A DNA stretch of 64,000 nucleotides from the NCBI RefSeq assembly GCF_000027225.1, contig NC_013892.1, positions 3,534,001 through 3,598,000 of the forward strand, written 5' to 3'. The notes under the pieces are model-generated. The model ran no database searches. It was not told the DNA's origin and saw only the letters and a program-made list of their open reading frames with translations. Source of the DNA: Xenorhabdus bovienii SS-2004. Its GTDB lineage: Bacteria; Pseudomonadota; Gammaproteobacteria; Enterobacterales; Enterobacteriaceae. A program made the translations under genes and the position numbers. This document shows positions 20,575 through 31,049 of the stretch, piece by piece. Position 1 is the stretch's first letter; each line of letters begins with the position of its first letter.

Positions 20575-22926
20575 ATGACCAAATATAGCCTACGCACCCG
20601 TATGATGAGCCTGATATTGGTTCCTGTTTTACTGGTCGGAACGCTTGTGAGTATATCATTTATCTCATACCGTTATTACGAGTTGAAGAACCTGATAGTC
20701 CGCAGTGGGATCAGCATTATTGAACCGTTGTCCATCGCCAGCGAGGTGGGCATCAATCTGGATAATCGTCGACGGGTCGAAGTCTTAGTCAATAGCCTGC
20801 ATCGCCGCAATTCCGAGATTGTCAAAGCCATTGCGATTTTTGATAAAAATCATAAGCTTTTCGACATTTCTAATGATAAATATGACGCGAACCAGTTGCG
20901 GCTTCCTGCTGGTGAGCCAATCCCAAAGGTTCTACTGAGTCAATCAGGACACGATAATAATATCATTTTGATGATGCCGCTGATTGCAGAAAACATCCAA
21001 GAAAACGAATGGCGCACTACCACCAGCAAGGCCAATCCCATCGGCTATATCGCCATTGATCTGGATTTGAGAACAGCCCAAATCCAGCAATATAAAGAAA
21101 TTACGACGTCAATCATCCTGCTGATCCTCTGTCTTGGCGGCACTGCCCTGTTTGCCCACATTTTAGTGCGTAAAGTGACACAACCACTAGGTGGCATGGT
21201 GAGGGTTGTAGAACAGATACGGCAGGGACAATTGAACATTCGTGTTACTGGCGCGATGCCGGGAGAACTGGCCGCACTCCAGAATGGCATCAATACCGTC
21301 GCGGAATCGCTGTCGAAATATAAAGATGAGATGCAGTTGCATATTGATCAGGCCACATCTGACTTACAAATCACCATGGAACAGTTGGAAATCCAAAACG
21401 TTGAACTGACTCTAGCCAAGAAACGCGCACAGGAAGCGGTTAAGATCAAAACAGAATTTCTGGCAAATATGTCTCATGAATTACGCACGCCGCTTAATGG
21501 CGTTATTGGCTTTACCCGTCAGATGCTCAAAACCCCCATTACGTCTCAGCAAGCCGAGTACCTTTATGTGATTGAACGTTCTGCCAATAATTTGCTGAAA
21601 ATCATCAATGACATTCTGGATTTTTCACGGCTGGAATCGAATAAACTGGTGCTGGATCAAGTTCCTTTTCTACTGCGAGATACGGTCAATGAAGTCATCG
21701 AACTACTCACCCCCGTGGCCAGCGAGAAAAACCTTCCCCTGCAACATCGCATAGATGACAAATTGCCTAACCTGATGATCGGCGATCCCATACGCTTGCA
21801 GCAAATACTCACTAACCTGATTGGCAACGCGATTAAATTCACAGATAAAGGCAGCGTGATACTGGAGGTCAGATTACGCCAGCAGCAGCATCATCTCGTG
21901 CAGATTGATTTCACCATAACCGATACTGGCATCGGCATTAAACCAGAATATCGGCCGATTCTGTTTCAGGCATTCAATCAGGCTGATGCCAGTATTACCC
22001 GCCACTACGGGGGAACCGGGCTGGGTTTGAGCATTACCAAAAGGCTGGTCAATGAGATGAAGGGAGAGATCGATTTCATCAGCGAACCCGCAAAAGGAAC
22101 CGTATTTTATTTTGATCTCTGGCTGGAAAAAGAAGCGTTTTTATTGGGTTCATTACCTGAACGCCTGCCCATTCCCCCACGTTTGCCCATAACCGTGATG
22201 GCGGTGGATGATAATCCGGCCAATCTGAAATTAATTGGTACTTTGCTGGACGAACAAATCGAGAATACCCTGCTGTGCAGCAGTGGTCTGGAAGCACTGA
22301 CTACGGCACAGCAACACGCGCTGGATCTGATCCTGATGGATATTCAAATGGCAGATATGGATGGTATTCAAACCTCTGAACAAATCCATCAATTACCACA
22401 GCATAAAGAGACGCCCATTGTGGCCGTGACGGCTTTTCCCTGTAATGAAACCCAAAATGGGGGACGTTCCCCATTTGTTGGCTGCCTGTCAAAACCGTTG
22501 GATGAACGTCGCCTGAAAGCGTGGCTGAATCAATACAGCCAAAAGAAAAAATCACAGTTCATCGATTGGGATATCGCTTTGAAAAAAACGGATGGAAAAG
22601 AATCTCTGGCGCGGGAAATTCTGGAGATGCTAGTACAATCGCTGCCAGAAATGAAAGCGATGATTGAACAGATCTTGGCAGCAGATAGCGACGTTGATCA
22701 CAAACAGTTTCAGTATCATGTCCACCAATTACATGGCAGTTGCTGTTACAATGGCGTCCCCAAACTGCAAGCGATTTGTGAATTCATCGAAAAACAATTG
22801 AAACAAGCTATTCCTCTGGCGGATCTGGAGCCAGAATTACTGGAATTCATCGATGAGATCAATCACGTCATTGCCGCCGCTCCCGATATACTGAGAGCGC
22901 CCGGGTCTCTCACTTCGATACCATAA
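20575..22926 (+). CDS. barA: Hybrid sensor histidine kinase BarA (short form without the pseudo-receiver domain)
   Basis: BarA is the inner-membrane kinase that phosphorylates UvrY (GacA) and so drives the Csr carbon-storage system and virulence switching. From the ATG at 20575 it has 783 residues: TM1 near 10-34, a periplasmic sensor, TM2 near 180, HAMP, a HisKA domain with H301 in SHELRTP, an ATPase domain ([22 protein letters not shown]), a receiver with D589 in LMDIQM, and an HPt domain with H720 in QLHGSC. E. coli BarA has 918 residues; about 130 residues between the ATPase and receiver domains, its degenerate second receiver, are absent. The end of the receiver ([11 protein letters not shown]... 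to LSKPL) is also unusual. The phosphorelay residues H, D and H are all kept. The 3' end overlaps the dgt 3' end by 17 bases. Confidence 0.93.
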   Translation: MTKYSLRTRMMSLILVPVLLVGTLVSISFISYRYYELKNLIVRSGISIIEPLSIASEVGINLDNRRRVEVLVNSLHRRNSEIVKAIAIFDKNHKLFDISNDKYDANQLRLPAGEPIPKVLLSQSGHDNNIILMMPLIAENIQENEWRTTTSKANPIGYIAIDLDLRTAQIQQYKEITTSIILLILCLGGTALFAHILVRKVTQPLGGMVRVVEQIRQGQLNIRVTGAMPGELAALQNGINTVAESLSKYKDEMQLHIDQATSDLQITMEQLEIQNVELTLAKKRAQEAVKIKTEFLANMSHELRTPLNGVIGFTRQMLKTPITSQQAEYLYVIERSANNLLKIINDILDFSRLESNKLVLDQVPFLLRDTVNEVIELLTPVASEKNLPLQHRIDDKLPNLMIGDPIRLQQILTNLIGNAIKFTDKGSVILEVRLRQQQHHLVQIDFTITDTGIGIKPEYRPILFQAFNQADASITRHYGGTGLGLSITKRLVNEMKGEIDFISEPAKGTVFYFDLWLEKEAFLLGSLPERLPIPPRLPITVMAVDDNPANLKLIGTLLDEQIENTLLCSSGLEALTTAQQHALDLILMDIQMADMDGIQTSEQIHQLPQHKETPIVAVTAFPCNETQNGGRSPFVGCLSKPLDERRLKAWLNQYSQKKKSQFIDWDIALKKTDGKESLAREILEMLVQSLPEMKAMIEQILAADSDVDHKQFQYHVHQLHGSCCYNGVPKLQAICEFIEKQLKQAIPLADLEPELLEFIDEINHVIAAAPDILRAPGSLTSIP

Positions 22927-24448
22927 ATTTACGATATTCTTCGTAAGCATAATGGTCAGTCATGCCACTGATATAGTCCTGAATCAAACGCGCCCGATAA
23001 TAAAATTCGAGCACATCTTTTTCAACTTCATCAGTGGCGACAATGTTTTCTACAGCCTCTTCATAGGCCAGACGGTGTTTGGTAGATAATTTGTGCAGCA
23101 GACGCGTTTCAATAAAATATTTTTTGTGAAAATTATTCCGGTGCAGTGACATAAAATCCTGCCGAGATAACTCCAGCAATGGGCTGTAAACATCCAGCAA
23201 TCCGGTAATAATCCGATAGCCCTGCAATTCCAGCTCTTCGACTTCAGGGTGGCTAAATACCCATTTCCGCGTGACACTTTTCAAAATCTGCAATAGACGA
23301 TGTTCATCGCCATCTTCTTCCAACAAAGCATGATTGAATGTGCCTGCATAAATTTCAGGCAAATTCTCAATAAAACGTTTAGCGGTATAGGGCACCAACT
23401 TACCAGTGATAAATACCCGCAGATACATGAAAAACTGCTCATGAATACTGCGACGGGCCTCATTACTGGCCGTTTTCTTATGAGCCTGCATTACCGTGAA
23501 TTCGAATAAATCCCCTTTACTGTGTCCCCCATTTTCCTCCCACTCTTTTTTCAGGTATTCCACCAATTGCTCAACATTGAAAATACCCTTTTCAACCGCA
23601 TCATCCAAATCAGCAATGCAATAAGAGATATCATCTGCGGCTTCCATAATATACGTCAGCGGAAAACGGCAGAAATCCCCCAATTGCAGCGCTTTTTTTA
23701 ATTCATGGATAAAACTGTCTTCCGACCAGTAATAGCCTTTTTTCTTCATCAGGTAACTGAATTCGTCGGGAGATCCTTCAAGACGGTAAGCCGGGCAGGT
23801 ATATTTCAGGATACAGCCGATTTGGGCATAAGTCAGATTCAGTTTAAGCAGATTATGTGCCAGCCGGATCGCTTGGGCATTGCCCTCGAATTCACATAAA
23901 TCCTTACGTAACTGACGCCGGAACAGATCTTTTTTGGTTTCACCATTGTAGCTCAATGCCGCCACTTTACAGCCATCTTGCCGAGCGGTGCTTTCAGAAA
24001 CGCAGTCTGAAAAATAATCAGGATCTAATCGACGCGAGAACCAATCTCTGATCGCCGCCTCACCAAAATGGCCAAACGGCGGATTACCGATATCATGCAT
24101 CAGGCAGGCCATTTCAATCAGGCTTTCAAAAGCAAGTAAGCGATCACTCAGCCCATATTTTTCCAGCAAATTCTGCTTTGTCAGTTCTGCAATAATCGTT
24201 TTTGAAATATAGCGCCCGATTTGCTGCACTTCCAGCGAGTGAGTCAACCGGCTGCGCACGGCGGCGTTGCGTTCCAGCGGAAAAACCTGCGTTTTCTGCT
24301 GCAAACGCCGGATAGCGGCTGAATTGATGATCCGCCCACGGTCACTTTCGAATTGACGATTCACCTGATCTTCATCGTCAGGATGTATGGAAGAGTTGCT
24401 GTACTTACGCTGGTAATTCAACTTCTGCTTGAAATCAATTTTAGTCAT
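22910..24448 (-). CDS. dgt: Deoxyguanosinetriphosphate triphosphohydrolase
   Basis: Dgt hydrolyses dGTP to deoxyguanosine and triphosphate. The HD-domain residues are present: [29 protein letters not shown] and [16 protein letters not shown]. The product is about 512 residues, close to the E. coli enzyme. The frame opens 12 bases earlier at an ATG, but the Shine-Dalgarno GGGGGA lies inside that extension, and [17 protein letters not shown] aligns with the E. coli start. It is convergent with barA (overlapping tails) and divergent from mtnN. Confidence 0.96.
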   Translation of the reverse strand: MTKIDFKQKLNYQRKYSNSSIHPDDEDQVNRQFESDRGRIINSAAIRRLQQKTQVFPLERNAAVRSRLTHSLEVQQIGRYISKTIIAELTKQNLLEKYGLSDRLLAFESLIEMACLMHDIGNPPFGHFGEAAIRDWFSRRLDPDYFSDCVSESTARQDGCKVAALSYNGETKKDLFRRQLRKDLCEFEGNAQAIRLAHNLLKLNLTYAQIGCILKYTCPAYRLEGSPDEFSYLMKKKGYYWSEDSFIHELKKALQLGDFCRFPLTYIMEAADDISYCIADLDDAVEKGIFNVEQLVEYLKKEWEENGGHSKGDLFEFTVMQAHKKTASNEARRSIHEQFFMYLRVFITGKLVPYTAKRFIENLPEIYAGTFNHALLEEDGDEHRLLQILKSVTRKWVFSHPEVEELELQGYRIITGLLDVYSPLLELSRQDFMSLHRNNFHKKYFIETRLLHKLSTKHRLAYEEAVENIVATDEVEKDVLEFYYRARLIQDYISGMTDHYAYEEYRKFMVSK

Positions 24449-24586
24449 TAATCCCCCCATACCGAATGAAACGCTTATTTATAGCCGGAATAACCAGTAA
24501 ACAGTGATTCAATGTTACACTGCCGCATCGAATAAGAGTGCCTTTTCATAGACACTAATCCATTAATTAACCATGAGTATGACACA

Positions 24587-25285
24587 ATGAAAGTAGGTGT
24601 AATAGGCGCAATGGAACAAGAAGTAACACTACTGCGTGACCAGATTGAAGGTCTGCAAACTGTGTCGCGGGGCGGATGTGAAATCTACACCGGCAAGCTG
24701 AATGGCGTTGACATCGCATTGCTGAAATCCGGCATCGGTAAAGTCTCTTCCGCCCTTGGCACCACCCTGTTGATTGAACATTGCCAGCCAGACATCGTGA
24801 TTAACACCGGCTCAGCCGGCGGCCTTGACCCTAAACTGAATGTGGGGGATATCGTGGTTTCCGGAGAAGTCCGCTATCACGATGCCGATCTCACTGCCTT
24901 TGGTTATGAGCCGGGTCAGATGGCACAATGCCCACCTGCTTTTATCGCCGACAGCCAATTAATTACACTGGCCGAAAAATGCATTAAATCCCTTAACCTG
25001 AATGCGGTTCGTGGGCTGATTTGTAGCGGTGATGCTTTTATCAATGGTGCAGAACCTTTGGCGCGTATCCGTGCGACTTTCCCGCAAGTCGCCGCAGTTG
25101 AAATGGAAGCGGCAGCTATCGGCCATGTCTGCCACCTGTATCAAATTCCATTCGTGGTGGTTCGTGCCATTTCTGATGTGGCCGATCAGGAATCTCATAT
25201 CAGCTTTGATGAATTCTTAGTTATCGCTGCCCGTGAATCGACACGGATGGTCAACGCCATGTTGAGCGAACTCAGCCAACATTAG
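24587..25285 (+). CDS. mtnN: 5'-methylthioadenosine/S-adenosylhomocysteine nucleosidase
   Basis: MtnN (Pfs) cleaves methylthioadenosine, S-adenosylhomocysteine and 5'-deoxyadenosine, so it recycles S-adenosylmethionine by-products and feeds AI-2 synthesis. The 232 residues show [13 protein letters not shown] with the catalytic Glu in EQEV, the NTGSAGGL loop, the substrate-binding [11 protein letters not shown], and the catalytic Asp in RAISDVADQ. The btuF gene follows 31 bases later on the same strand, as in E. coli. Confidence 0.97.
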   Translation: MKVGVIGAMEQEVTLLRDQIEGLQTVSRGGCEIYTGKLNGVDIALLKSGIGKVSSALGTTLLIEHCQPDIVINTGSAGGLDPKLNVGDIVVSGEVRYHDADLTAFGYEPGQMAQCPPAFIADSQLITLAEKCIKSLNLNAVRGLICSGDAFINGAEPLARIRATFPQVAAVEMEAAAIGHVCHLYQIPFVVVRAISDVADQESHISFDEFLVIAARESTRMVNAMLSELSQH

Positions 25286-25316
25286 TTAATCAATTAATTG
25301 AAGTGGAGCACCGATC

Positions 25317-26165
25317 ATGAAACCTTGGATGAAAATAATCTCACTTAGATCAATCTGGTTATCATTCTCATTCCTGCTCTTCAGTTTTCTGTACAGTGTC
25401 AGTGCGCCACTTCACGCCGCAGCCTCTCGTGTTATCAGCCTTGCTCCCTCGACGACCGAACTCGCGTATGCGGCAGGACTGGGCGATCGGCTTGTTGCAG
25501 TCAGTGCTTACTCCGATTATCCCGAAGCCGCTAAAAAATTAGAGCAAGTCGCTGATTGGCAAGGCATCAATGTTGAACGCATCATTGCCCTGAAACCCGA
25601 TCTGATTCTGGCCTGGCGGGGCGGTAATCCCCAGCGTCCGTTAGAACAGCTCGCGGCATTAGGTATCCCGGTTTTTTATTCTGATGTGAAAAAAGTGGAA
25701 GATGTTGCAACCGATCTGGAACGGCTGGCTGTCCATAGCCCACGCCCCGATATTGCCAAAAAATCAGCCGCGGATATCCGCCAGACATTCAGCAAATTAA
25801 AACAGACCTATGCCACCCCCAATCCCAAGCCGGTGTTTTTACAATTTGGCATGAATCCGATTTTTACTTCATCCGATCACACCATTCAAAGTGAAATCCT
25901 ATCCGCGTGTGGTGGTAAAAACATCTTTGCTGACAGCACCGTACCGTGGCCGCAAGTCAATCGTGAGCAAGTACTTACACGCAAACCTGAAGTGATTGTG
26001 CTGGGAGGAACTGAAGATCAAAAACAGCGCGTGGCGGATTTTTGGCAGCCACAGCTAAATGTCAAGATCATCACTCTGAATGACGATTGGTTCAGCCGTG
26101 CAGGGCCACGAATTATTCTGGCGACAGAGCAGCTTTGCCGGGAGCTGAATCTTTCTGGCGGCTAG
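25317..26165 (+). CDS. btuF: Vitamin B12 periplasmic binding protein
   Basis: BtuF carries cobalamin to the BtuCD importer. The 282-residue product has a long signal peptide (two Met-Lys starts, hydrophobic core near residues 14-32, cleavage near LHAAA). The mature TroA-like fold begins [17 protein letters not shown] and contains the B12-contacting [11 protein letters not shown] and [10 protein letters not shown] segments seen in E. coli BtuF. A second ATG four codons in (25329) is an alternative start; TGGAGC before the first supports 25317. It is translated right after mtnN and followed by a terminator. The btuCD genes are not in this window. Confidence 0.95.
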   Translation: MKPWMKIISLRSIWLSFSFLLFSFLYSVSAPLHAAASRVISLAPSTTELAYAAGLGDRLVAVSAYSDYPEAAKKLEQVADWQGINVERIIALKPDLILAWRGGNPQRPLEQLAALGIPVFYSDVKKVEDVATDLERLAVHSPRPDIAKKSAADIRQTFSKLKQTYATPNPKPVFLQFGMNPIFTSSDHTIQSEILSACGGKNIFADSTVPWPQVNREQVLTRKPEVIVLGGTEDQKQRVADFWQPQLNVKIITLNDDWFSRAGPRIILATEQLCRELNLSGG

Positions 26166-26182
26166 AGGCCAACGTAGAAAAA

Positions 26183-26215
26183 AATAAAGGCGGCGCTTAA
26201 GCTGCCCTTATTTTT
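26183..26215. terminator. Terminator between btuF and erpA
   Basis: A 12-base imperfect stem AATAAAGGCGGC / GCTGCCCTTATT has a six-base loop and T run. It separates the convergent genes btuF and erpA, and AAAAAA on the other flank could let it act both ways. Confidence 0.85.
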
Positions 26216-26237
26216 AATAGCAGTATCATATTTTCGA

Positions 26238-26582
26238 TCAGACGCTGAAAGAAGAACCACAACCACAAGTGGTTTTTGCATTCGGGTTAGTAACGATAAA
26301 ACGGGAACCTTCCAGACCTTCGGTATAATCGACACAGCCCCCCACCAGATATTGCAGGCTCATCGGGTCAACCACCAGCTCAACCCCTTGTTTCTGAATC
26401 GTCAGATCACCTTCGTTCATTTGATCATCGAAAGTGAAACCATACTGGAAACCACTACAGCCACCACCTGTAATATAAACCCGCAGACGCAGGTTCGGGT
26501 TATCTTCATCAGCAACCAGTACTTTAACTTTATTGGCTGCGGCATCAGTAAACTGCAAAGGCAATGCAGCATCATCGCTCAT
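26238..26582 (-). CDS. erpA: Iron-sulfur cluster insertion protein ErpA
   Basis: ErpA is an A-type carrier that delivers Fe-S clusters to apo-enzymes such as IspG/IspH. The 114 residues have the three cluster-binding cysteines at exactly the E. coli positions: C42 in [11 protein letters not shown] and C106 and C108 in TTCGCGSSF. It is divergent from hemL across 221 bases. In E. coli, clcA lies between erpA and hemL; it is not here. Confidence 0.98.
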   Translation of the reverse strand: MSDDAALPLQFTDAAANKVKVLVADEDNPNLRLRVYITGGGCSGFQYGFTFDDQMNEGDLTIQKQGVELVVDPMSLQYLVGGCVDYTEGLEGSRFIVTNPNAKTTCGCGSSFSV

Positions 26583-26803
26583 TTTTTTGCTCCAGACCGG
26601 TGTTCCGGTAAAAATTCTCAGAAAGTCGTTTTAAACCTTCTGATCAGTTAGCCGCGATTATCCGATACCTGACTGATTCGTTCAAGTTTTGCTACACAAA
26701 GGCAACAAGCTTCTCCATGTCAGGATGATTTGGCTTCCCCATCAGGCTGCTTTAAAATGGCCTCCCCCCTATCTGTACCCTTATTTTTCAGGAGCTTTTA
26801 TTA

Positions 26804-28087
26804 ATGAACCAGTCCGAAATGCTTTACTCTCAGGCAAAACAGGTGATCCCCGGCGGTGTCAACTCGCCGGTACGCGCCTTTAATGGCGTTGGTGGTACGC
26901 CTGTCTTTATCCAACGCGCCGATGGTGCTTACCTTTACGATGTTGATGGCAATGCCTATATCGATTATGTCGGCTCATGGGGGCCAATGGTACTGGGGCA
27001 CAATCACCCTGCCATTCGCAACGCCGTGATTGAAGCCGCCGAGCGTGGCCTGAGCTTTGGTGCACCAACGGCTGCCGAAGTGGAAATGGCAAAACGAGTG
27101 ACAGAGTTGGTGCCTTCCATGGATATGGTTCGCATGGTGAACTCCGGTACAGAAGCCACCATGAGTGCCATTCGTCTGGCGCGTGGTTATACCGGGCGCG
27201 ATAAGATCATCAAATTTGAAGGCTGCTATCACGGCCACGCCGACTGTCTGCTGGTCAAAGCGGGTTCCGGTGCCTTGACTATAGGCCAGCCCAATTCTCC
27301 GGGCGTTCCTGCCGATTTCGCCAAACATACCCTGACCTGCGTCTATAATGACCTGAATTCCGTGCGTGAAGCCTTCGAAAAATACCCAGAAGAGATCGCC
27401 TGTATCATCGTAGAACCCGTCGCCGGTAACATGAATTGTATTCCTCCACGACCAGAATTTCTGCCGGGTCTGCGTAAGCTGTGTGATGAATTCGGTGCGT
27501 TACTGATCATTGATGAAGTGATGACCGGGTTCCGTGTCGCTTTGGGCGGCGCACAAGAGTATTACAACGTTAAACCGGATCTGACGTCCCTCGGCAAAAT
27601 CATCGGTGGCGGTATGCCAGTGGGTGCATTTGGCGGCCGTCAGGACATCATGGAAAAACTGGCACCAACCGGCCCGGTTTATCAGGCGGGAACCCTCTCA
27701 GGTAACCCAATCGCCATGGCTGCGGGTCTGGCTTGCCTGAATGAAGTCGCCCAACCCGGCGTTCACCCGCGTTTGAGCGAACTGACAGACAAATTAGCTT
27801 CTGGCCTGAAAAACGCGGCATCAGCAGCAGGCGTTCCTCTGGTGGTTAACCACGTTGGCGGGATGTTCGGTATTTTCTTTACCGACGCAGAAAGCGTGAC
27901 TTGCTATCAGGATGTCATGGCGTGTGATGTTGAACGCTTCAAGCAATTCTTCCACTTGATGCTGGATGAGGGCGTCTATCTGGCTCCTTCTGCGTTTGAA
28001 GCAGGCTTTATGTCCATCGCCCATTCAGATGAAGATATTCAGCGTACCGTTGATGCCGCTGCCCGCTGTTTTGCCAGACTGAATTAA
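26804..28087 (+). CDS. hemL: Glutamate-1-semialdehyde 2,1-aminomutase
   Basis: HemL converts glutamate-1-semialdehyde to 5-aminolevulinate, the second step of the C5 tetrapyrrole route. The 427 residues match the class III aminotransferase family: the start motif [11 protein letters not shown], the [15 protein letters not shown] segment, the [10 protein letters not shown] loop, the PLP contact [13 protein letters not shown], and the PLP lysine in [18 protein letters not shown]. The Shine-Dalgarno CAGGAG supports the start. Confidence 0.98.
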   Translation: MNQSEMLYSQAKQVIPGGVNSPVRAFNGVGGTPVFIQRADGAYLYDVDGNAYIDYVGSWGPMVLGHNHPAIRNAVIEAAERGLSFGAPTAAEVEMAKRVTELVPSMDMVRMVNSGTEATMSAIRLARGYTGRDKIIKFEGCYHGHADCLLVKAGSGALTIGQPNSPGVPADFAKHTLTCVYNDLNSVREAFEKYPEEIACIIVEPVAGNMNCIPPRPEFLPGLRKLCDEFGALLIIDEVMTGFRVALGGAQEYYNVKPDLTSLGKIIGGGMPVGAFGGRQDIMEKLAPTGPVYQAGTLSGNPIAMAAGLACLNEVAQPGVHPRLSELTDKLASGLKNAASAAGVPLVVNHVGGMFGIFFTDAESVTCYQDVMACDVERFKQFFHLMLDEGVYLAPSAFEAGFMSIAHSDEDIQRTVDAAARCFARLN

Positions 28088-28101
28088 GTCATTCCGTTAT
28101 C

Positions 28102-28129
28102 TGTGACGCCACAATCCCGTGGCGTCACA
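28102..28129 (+). terminator. Hairpin after hemL
   Basis: A perfect 11-base stem TGTGACGCCAC / GTGGCGTCACA with a six-base loop lies 15 bases after the hemL stop. The tail after it (TTGGGTAAAC) is not T-rich, so it may be a weak terminator or an mRNA-stabilising hairpin. Confidence 0.6.
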
Positions 28130-28360
28130 TTGGGTAAACATGCCTGCGGCCTATTTCAGGATCTGATAGGCGTCAATAAATATGTTTCATCAACCCATCT
28201 CATTAAATCATCTCCCTTTTTACTAAATTATCGAGCGGCACCATGCTTTTGTGCAACACGCCGAAAACCAACAATTGAGTGAGTCCTCACTATTGTACCG
28301 TAAATCGGCGGATTTTAATTAGACCCGACTGGGCATCAGGGATTAAATGATAAGTAGACA

Positions 28361-28480
28361 TCAATCGTACTGACCAACTTCTAACTCATCAAAAAAGACA
28401 TCGCCACTAGTCAGTTTTCCTGCTTCCATATCAACTTTGGCCTGAGCCGCTCTTGCTTGCAATAATTGCAATTTGAGCAT
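28361..28480 (-). CDS. Small frame of 39 codons, perhaps the end of a degraded antitoxin-like gene
   Basis: The frame MLKLQLLQARAAQAKVDMEA... ends FFDELEVGQYD and a stop. Its helical first half and acidic VFFDEL end resemble the C-terminal tails of ParD-like antitoxins. I cannot name the family and no toxin gene is adjacent. A stop codon lies in frame just upstream of the ATG, and I see no Shine-Dalgarno sequence. The rest of 28130-28500 shows nothing else I can identify. Confidence 0.25.
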   Translation of the reverse strand: MLKLQLLQARAAQAKVDMEAGKLTSGDVFFDELEVGQYD

Positions 28481-28501
28481 TTCGGTCAAAATCTAAACTA
28501 C

Positions 28502-28523
28502 CCCCCATCGGAATCGATGGGGG
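28502..28523 (-). terminator. Hairpin downstream of mrcB
   Basis: A nine-base perfect stem CCCCCATCG / CGATGGGGG with a four-base loop starts 10 bases after the mrcB stop codon. On the mrcB strand it is followed by TAGTTTAGATTTTG, a loose T-rich tail. Confidence 0.75.
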
Positions 28524-28533
28524 CGATACTCTA

Positions 28534-30996
28534 TTACTGATTAAACATCTCCTGTAGCCAGCCCGGTGCTTCTTCTTTGTTATCCTCAACCGGCTGCGGC
28601 GTAGATTGCTGGCATAAACTCTGCGGATCATCTGTCCAGACCGGCAACATCCTGATGCCATTACCAGTACAGTTGAAACTGCCATCTTCGTTGACTGACA
28701 TATCCACAATGTCTTCCGGTGGACGATTATTCAGTACCAATGGCGTTTCATTTTCCAGATAACGGAGGTAGATCTTCAATGCCCCCGTTGCTCCCGTCAG
28801 ATTGGTTAGGCCATTATTATCACGCCCTGTCCAGATGATCGCCACTTCCTTACCATCGATGCCGGTAAACCAACTGTCACGCAGATCGTTGGTGGTTCCT
28901 GTCTTACCTGCCAGATTGTATTTACCGTATTTTTTCGTCAGCGAACTGCCTGTACCACGAGCCACCACCTGCTGCATACCGTACAGTGTCAGATAAGCCG
29001 CCTGTGGAGGCACTGCCCGCTCTGCCTGCGGATAACTCTGGTAAATCACTGTACCATCTTCCGCAAGGATTGAACGCAATGCCGAAAGTTTCGCCCGATT
29101 GCCGCCGCTGGCAATGGTCTGGAACTCTTGAGCCATTTCCATCGGCGTCAGGTTGATTGCACCCAGCAGCATGGAAGGAACCTGTTGGATTTCTTTAGCC
29201 GGAATTCCGAGTGAGATCAAGGTATTGGTAATGCGATCCAGCCCGATACTCAGTCCCAGACTCACTGTCGGAATATTAATCGAACGAGCCAACGCATCCA
29301 CCAGCATGACACGTCCACTAAAATTACGGCTGAAATTCCTCGGTTGCCAAGATTTTCCGCCCGACAGAGGTATCGAAATAGGCTCATCCGCCAGCCAAGT
29401 ATTCATGCGGTATTTATCCGGCTGACTCAGTGCCGTCAAATAAGTCGCAGGTTTGGCAAGAGAACCAATCAGACGGCGTGCATTCAAGGCCCGGTTAAAA
29501 CCTGCATATCCTGGTTGAGAACCCCCGACCATCGCACGAACTTCACCACTGAAACGGTCAACAACGACCATCGCGCCTTCCAGATCATCTACCTTGCGGG
29601 TTTTCCGCAGATCGGCAACGCCCTCTTCCACGGATTTTTCCGCCGCATCCTGTGATACCGGGTCCAGTGTTGTAAAGATTTTCACGCCCGACAGGTTGTT
29701 AATCTTATCACCCAGATTTTCCTGTAATTCCTGACGTACCAATTGCATGAAAGCAGGCTGTGGGGTAATCACCCCACTTTTGGATTTCACACCCAGCGGA
29801 CGGGCGCTCAACAGATCATAAAGCTCCTGATCAATAATTTGCCTGTTCAGGAGGATTTTCAATACCACGTTGCGGCGTTCCAATGCCAGTTTAGGATTGC
29901 GCCACGGGTTATACATCGATGCTCCCTTGACCATTCCCACTAACAGCGCCTGTTGATCCAAACTCAGTTCATCAATCGGACGCCCGAAATAATACAGACT
30001 GGCCAATGGGAAGCCGTGGATCTGTTCATCGCCGCTCTGCCCCAGAAAAACTTCGTTCAGGTACAGTTCAAGAATGCGATCCTTGCTATAGCGGGCATCC
30101 ATCAGTAACGCCATGTAAGCTTCATTCGCTTTACGGCTGAAGGTACGTTCATTGGAGAGGAACAGGTTTTTGACCAACTGCTGTGTCAGTGTACTGCCTC
30201 CCTGAACCGTACGCCCGGCGGTCAGGTTCGCCAGCACCGCACGGGCAATGGAAAGCGGCCTGACCCCATCGTGTTCATAGAAATAACGATCTTCGGTTTC
30301 CAGCAGAGTCTGAACCAGTAAATCCGGAAAACCTGAACGTGGGACAACCAAACGCTGTTCGCCATTCGGCGATTGCATCATCGTAATCAGTTTCGGATCG
30401 AGACGGAAGAAACCAAATTGACGCTGGTTCTCCATGTTTTCGATGCTGGCAATATGGTTATCACTGAAGACCAGCCGAGCCTGAATCTGTCCTTCTTTAC
30501 CGTCAGGGAAATCAAACGGACGGCGCAGCATTTCAATATTGTTGCCCCTGACAACGAACTCACCGGCACGCGTGATTTTGGTCACCTTCCGATACTGCAT
30601 GCCTTCCAGCAACCGAATCATTTCGTTTTTGCTGTAATTCATGCCCGGTTCAAGGTTGACCATACGCCCATACACCGCAGCAGGTAAATCCCATACTTTC
30701 CCATCAATGCGATGGCGAATTTTGTTATCCAGATAAAAACCGTAAATAGCTATGAGCACTGCCAGCACAATAAATATTTTCAACAGCAGCAACCAGAATC
30801 CTCGCCATCGACTCCTTGGCGGACGGGGTTTTTTCCCTTTTTTCGTCATGACCTGTTCCTCATCGTCGTTATCAAAATCATTATTTTCATCATTTTCATA
30901 GTCATCCTGCCGATGGCGTTTTTTTGCTGGACGCTCACGACGAAGTTCTGGTTTTTTGCCCTTGCGTCCGATTGGCTGACGGTCATCATCAGACAT
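28534..30996 (-). CDS. mrcB: Bifunctional penicillin-binding protein 1B
   Basis: PBP1B polymerises and cross-links peptidoglycan. The 820 residues comprise a charged cytoplasmic tail (1-65), one membrane anchor (about 66-88), a UB2H-like domain (LPAAVYGRMVNLEPG region), the GT51 transglycosylase (catalytic Glu in LETEDRYFYEHDG, then GGSTLTQQLVKN), and the transpeptidase with the nucleophile in SLAKP, SIN and KTGTTND. An internal ATG at 30849 (Met50) has GAGGAA seven bases before it. It matches the start of the short gamma form known in E. coli. LpoB is the usual outer-membrane activator but is not encoded here. Confidence 0.97.
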   Translation of the reverse strand: MSDDDRQPIGRKGKKPELRRERPAKKRHRQDDYENDENNDFDNDDEEQVMTKKGKKPRPPRSRWRGFWLLLLKIFIVLAVLIAIYGFYLDNKIRHRIDGKVWDLPAAVYGRMVNLEPGMNYSKNEMIRLLEGMQYRKVTKITRAGEFVVRGNNIEMLRRPFDFPDGKEGQIQARLVFSDNHIASIENMENQRQFGFFRLDPKLITMMQSPNGEQRLVVPRSGFPDLLVQTLLETEDRYFYEHDGVRPLSIARAVLANLTAGRTVQGGSTLTQQLVKNLFLSNERTFSRKANEAYMALLMDARYSKDRILELYLNEVFLGQSGDEQIHGFPLASLYYFGRPIDELSLDQQALLVGMVKGASMYNPWRNPKLALERRNVVLKILLNRQIIDQELYDLLSARPLGVKSKSGVITPQPAFMQLVRQELQENLGDKINNLSGVKIFTTLDPVSQDAAEKSVEEGVADLRKTRKVDDLEGAMVVVDRFSGEVRAMVGGSQPGYAGFNRALNARRLIGSLAKPATYLTALSQPDKYRMNTWLADEPISIPLSGGKSWQPRNFSRNFSGRVMLVDALARSINIPTVSLGLSIGLDRITNTLISLGIPAKEIQQVPSMLLGAINLTPMEMAQEFQTIASGGNRAKLSALRSILAEDGTVIYQSYPQAERAVPPQAAYLTLYGMQQVVARGTGSSLTKKYGKYNLAGKTGTTNDLRDSWFTGIDGKEVAIIWTGRDNNGLTNLTGATGALKIYLRYLENETPLVLNNRPPEDIVDMSVNEDGSFNCTGNGIRMLPVWTDDPQSLCQQSTPQPVEDNKEEAPGWLQEMFNQ

Positions 30997-31049
30997 ACCG
31001 AAATCTCCAAATGTTTATTCAATATAGAAGCCTGACTGCATCAAACCAG

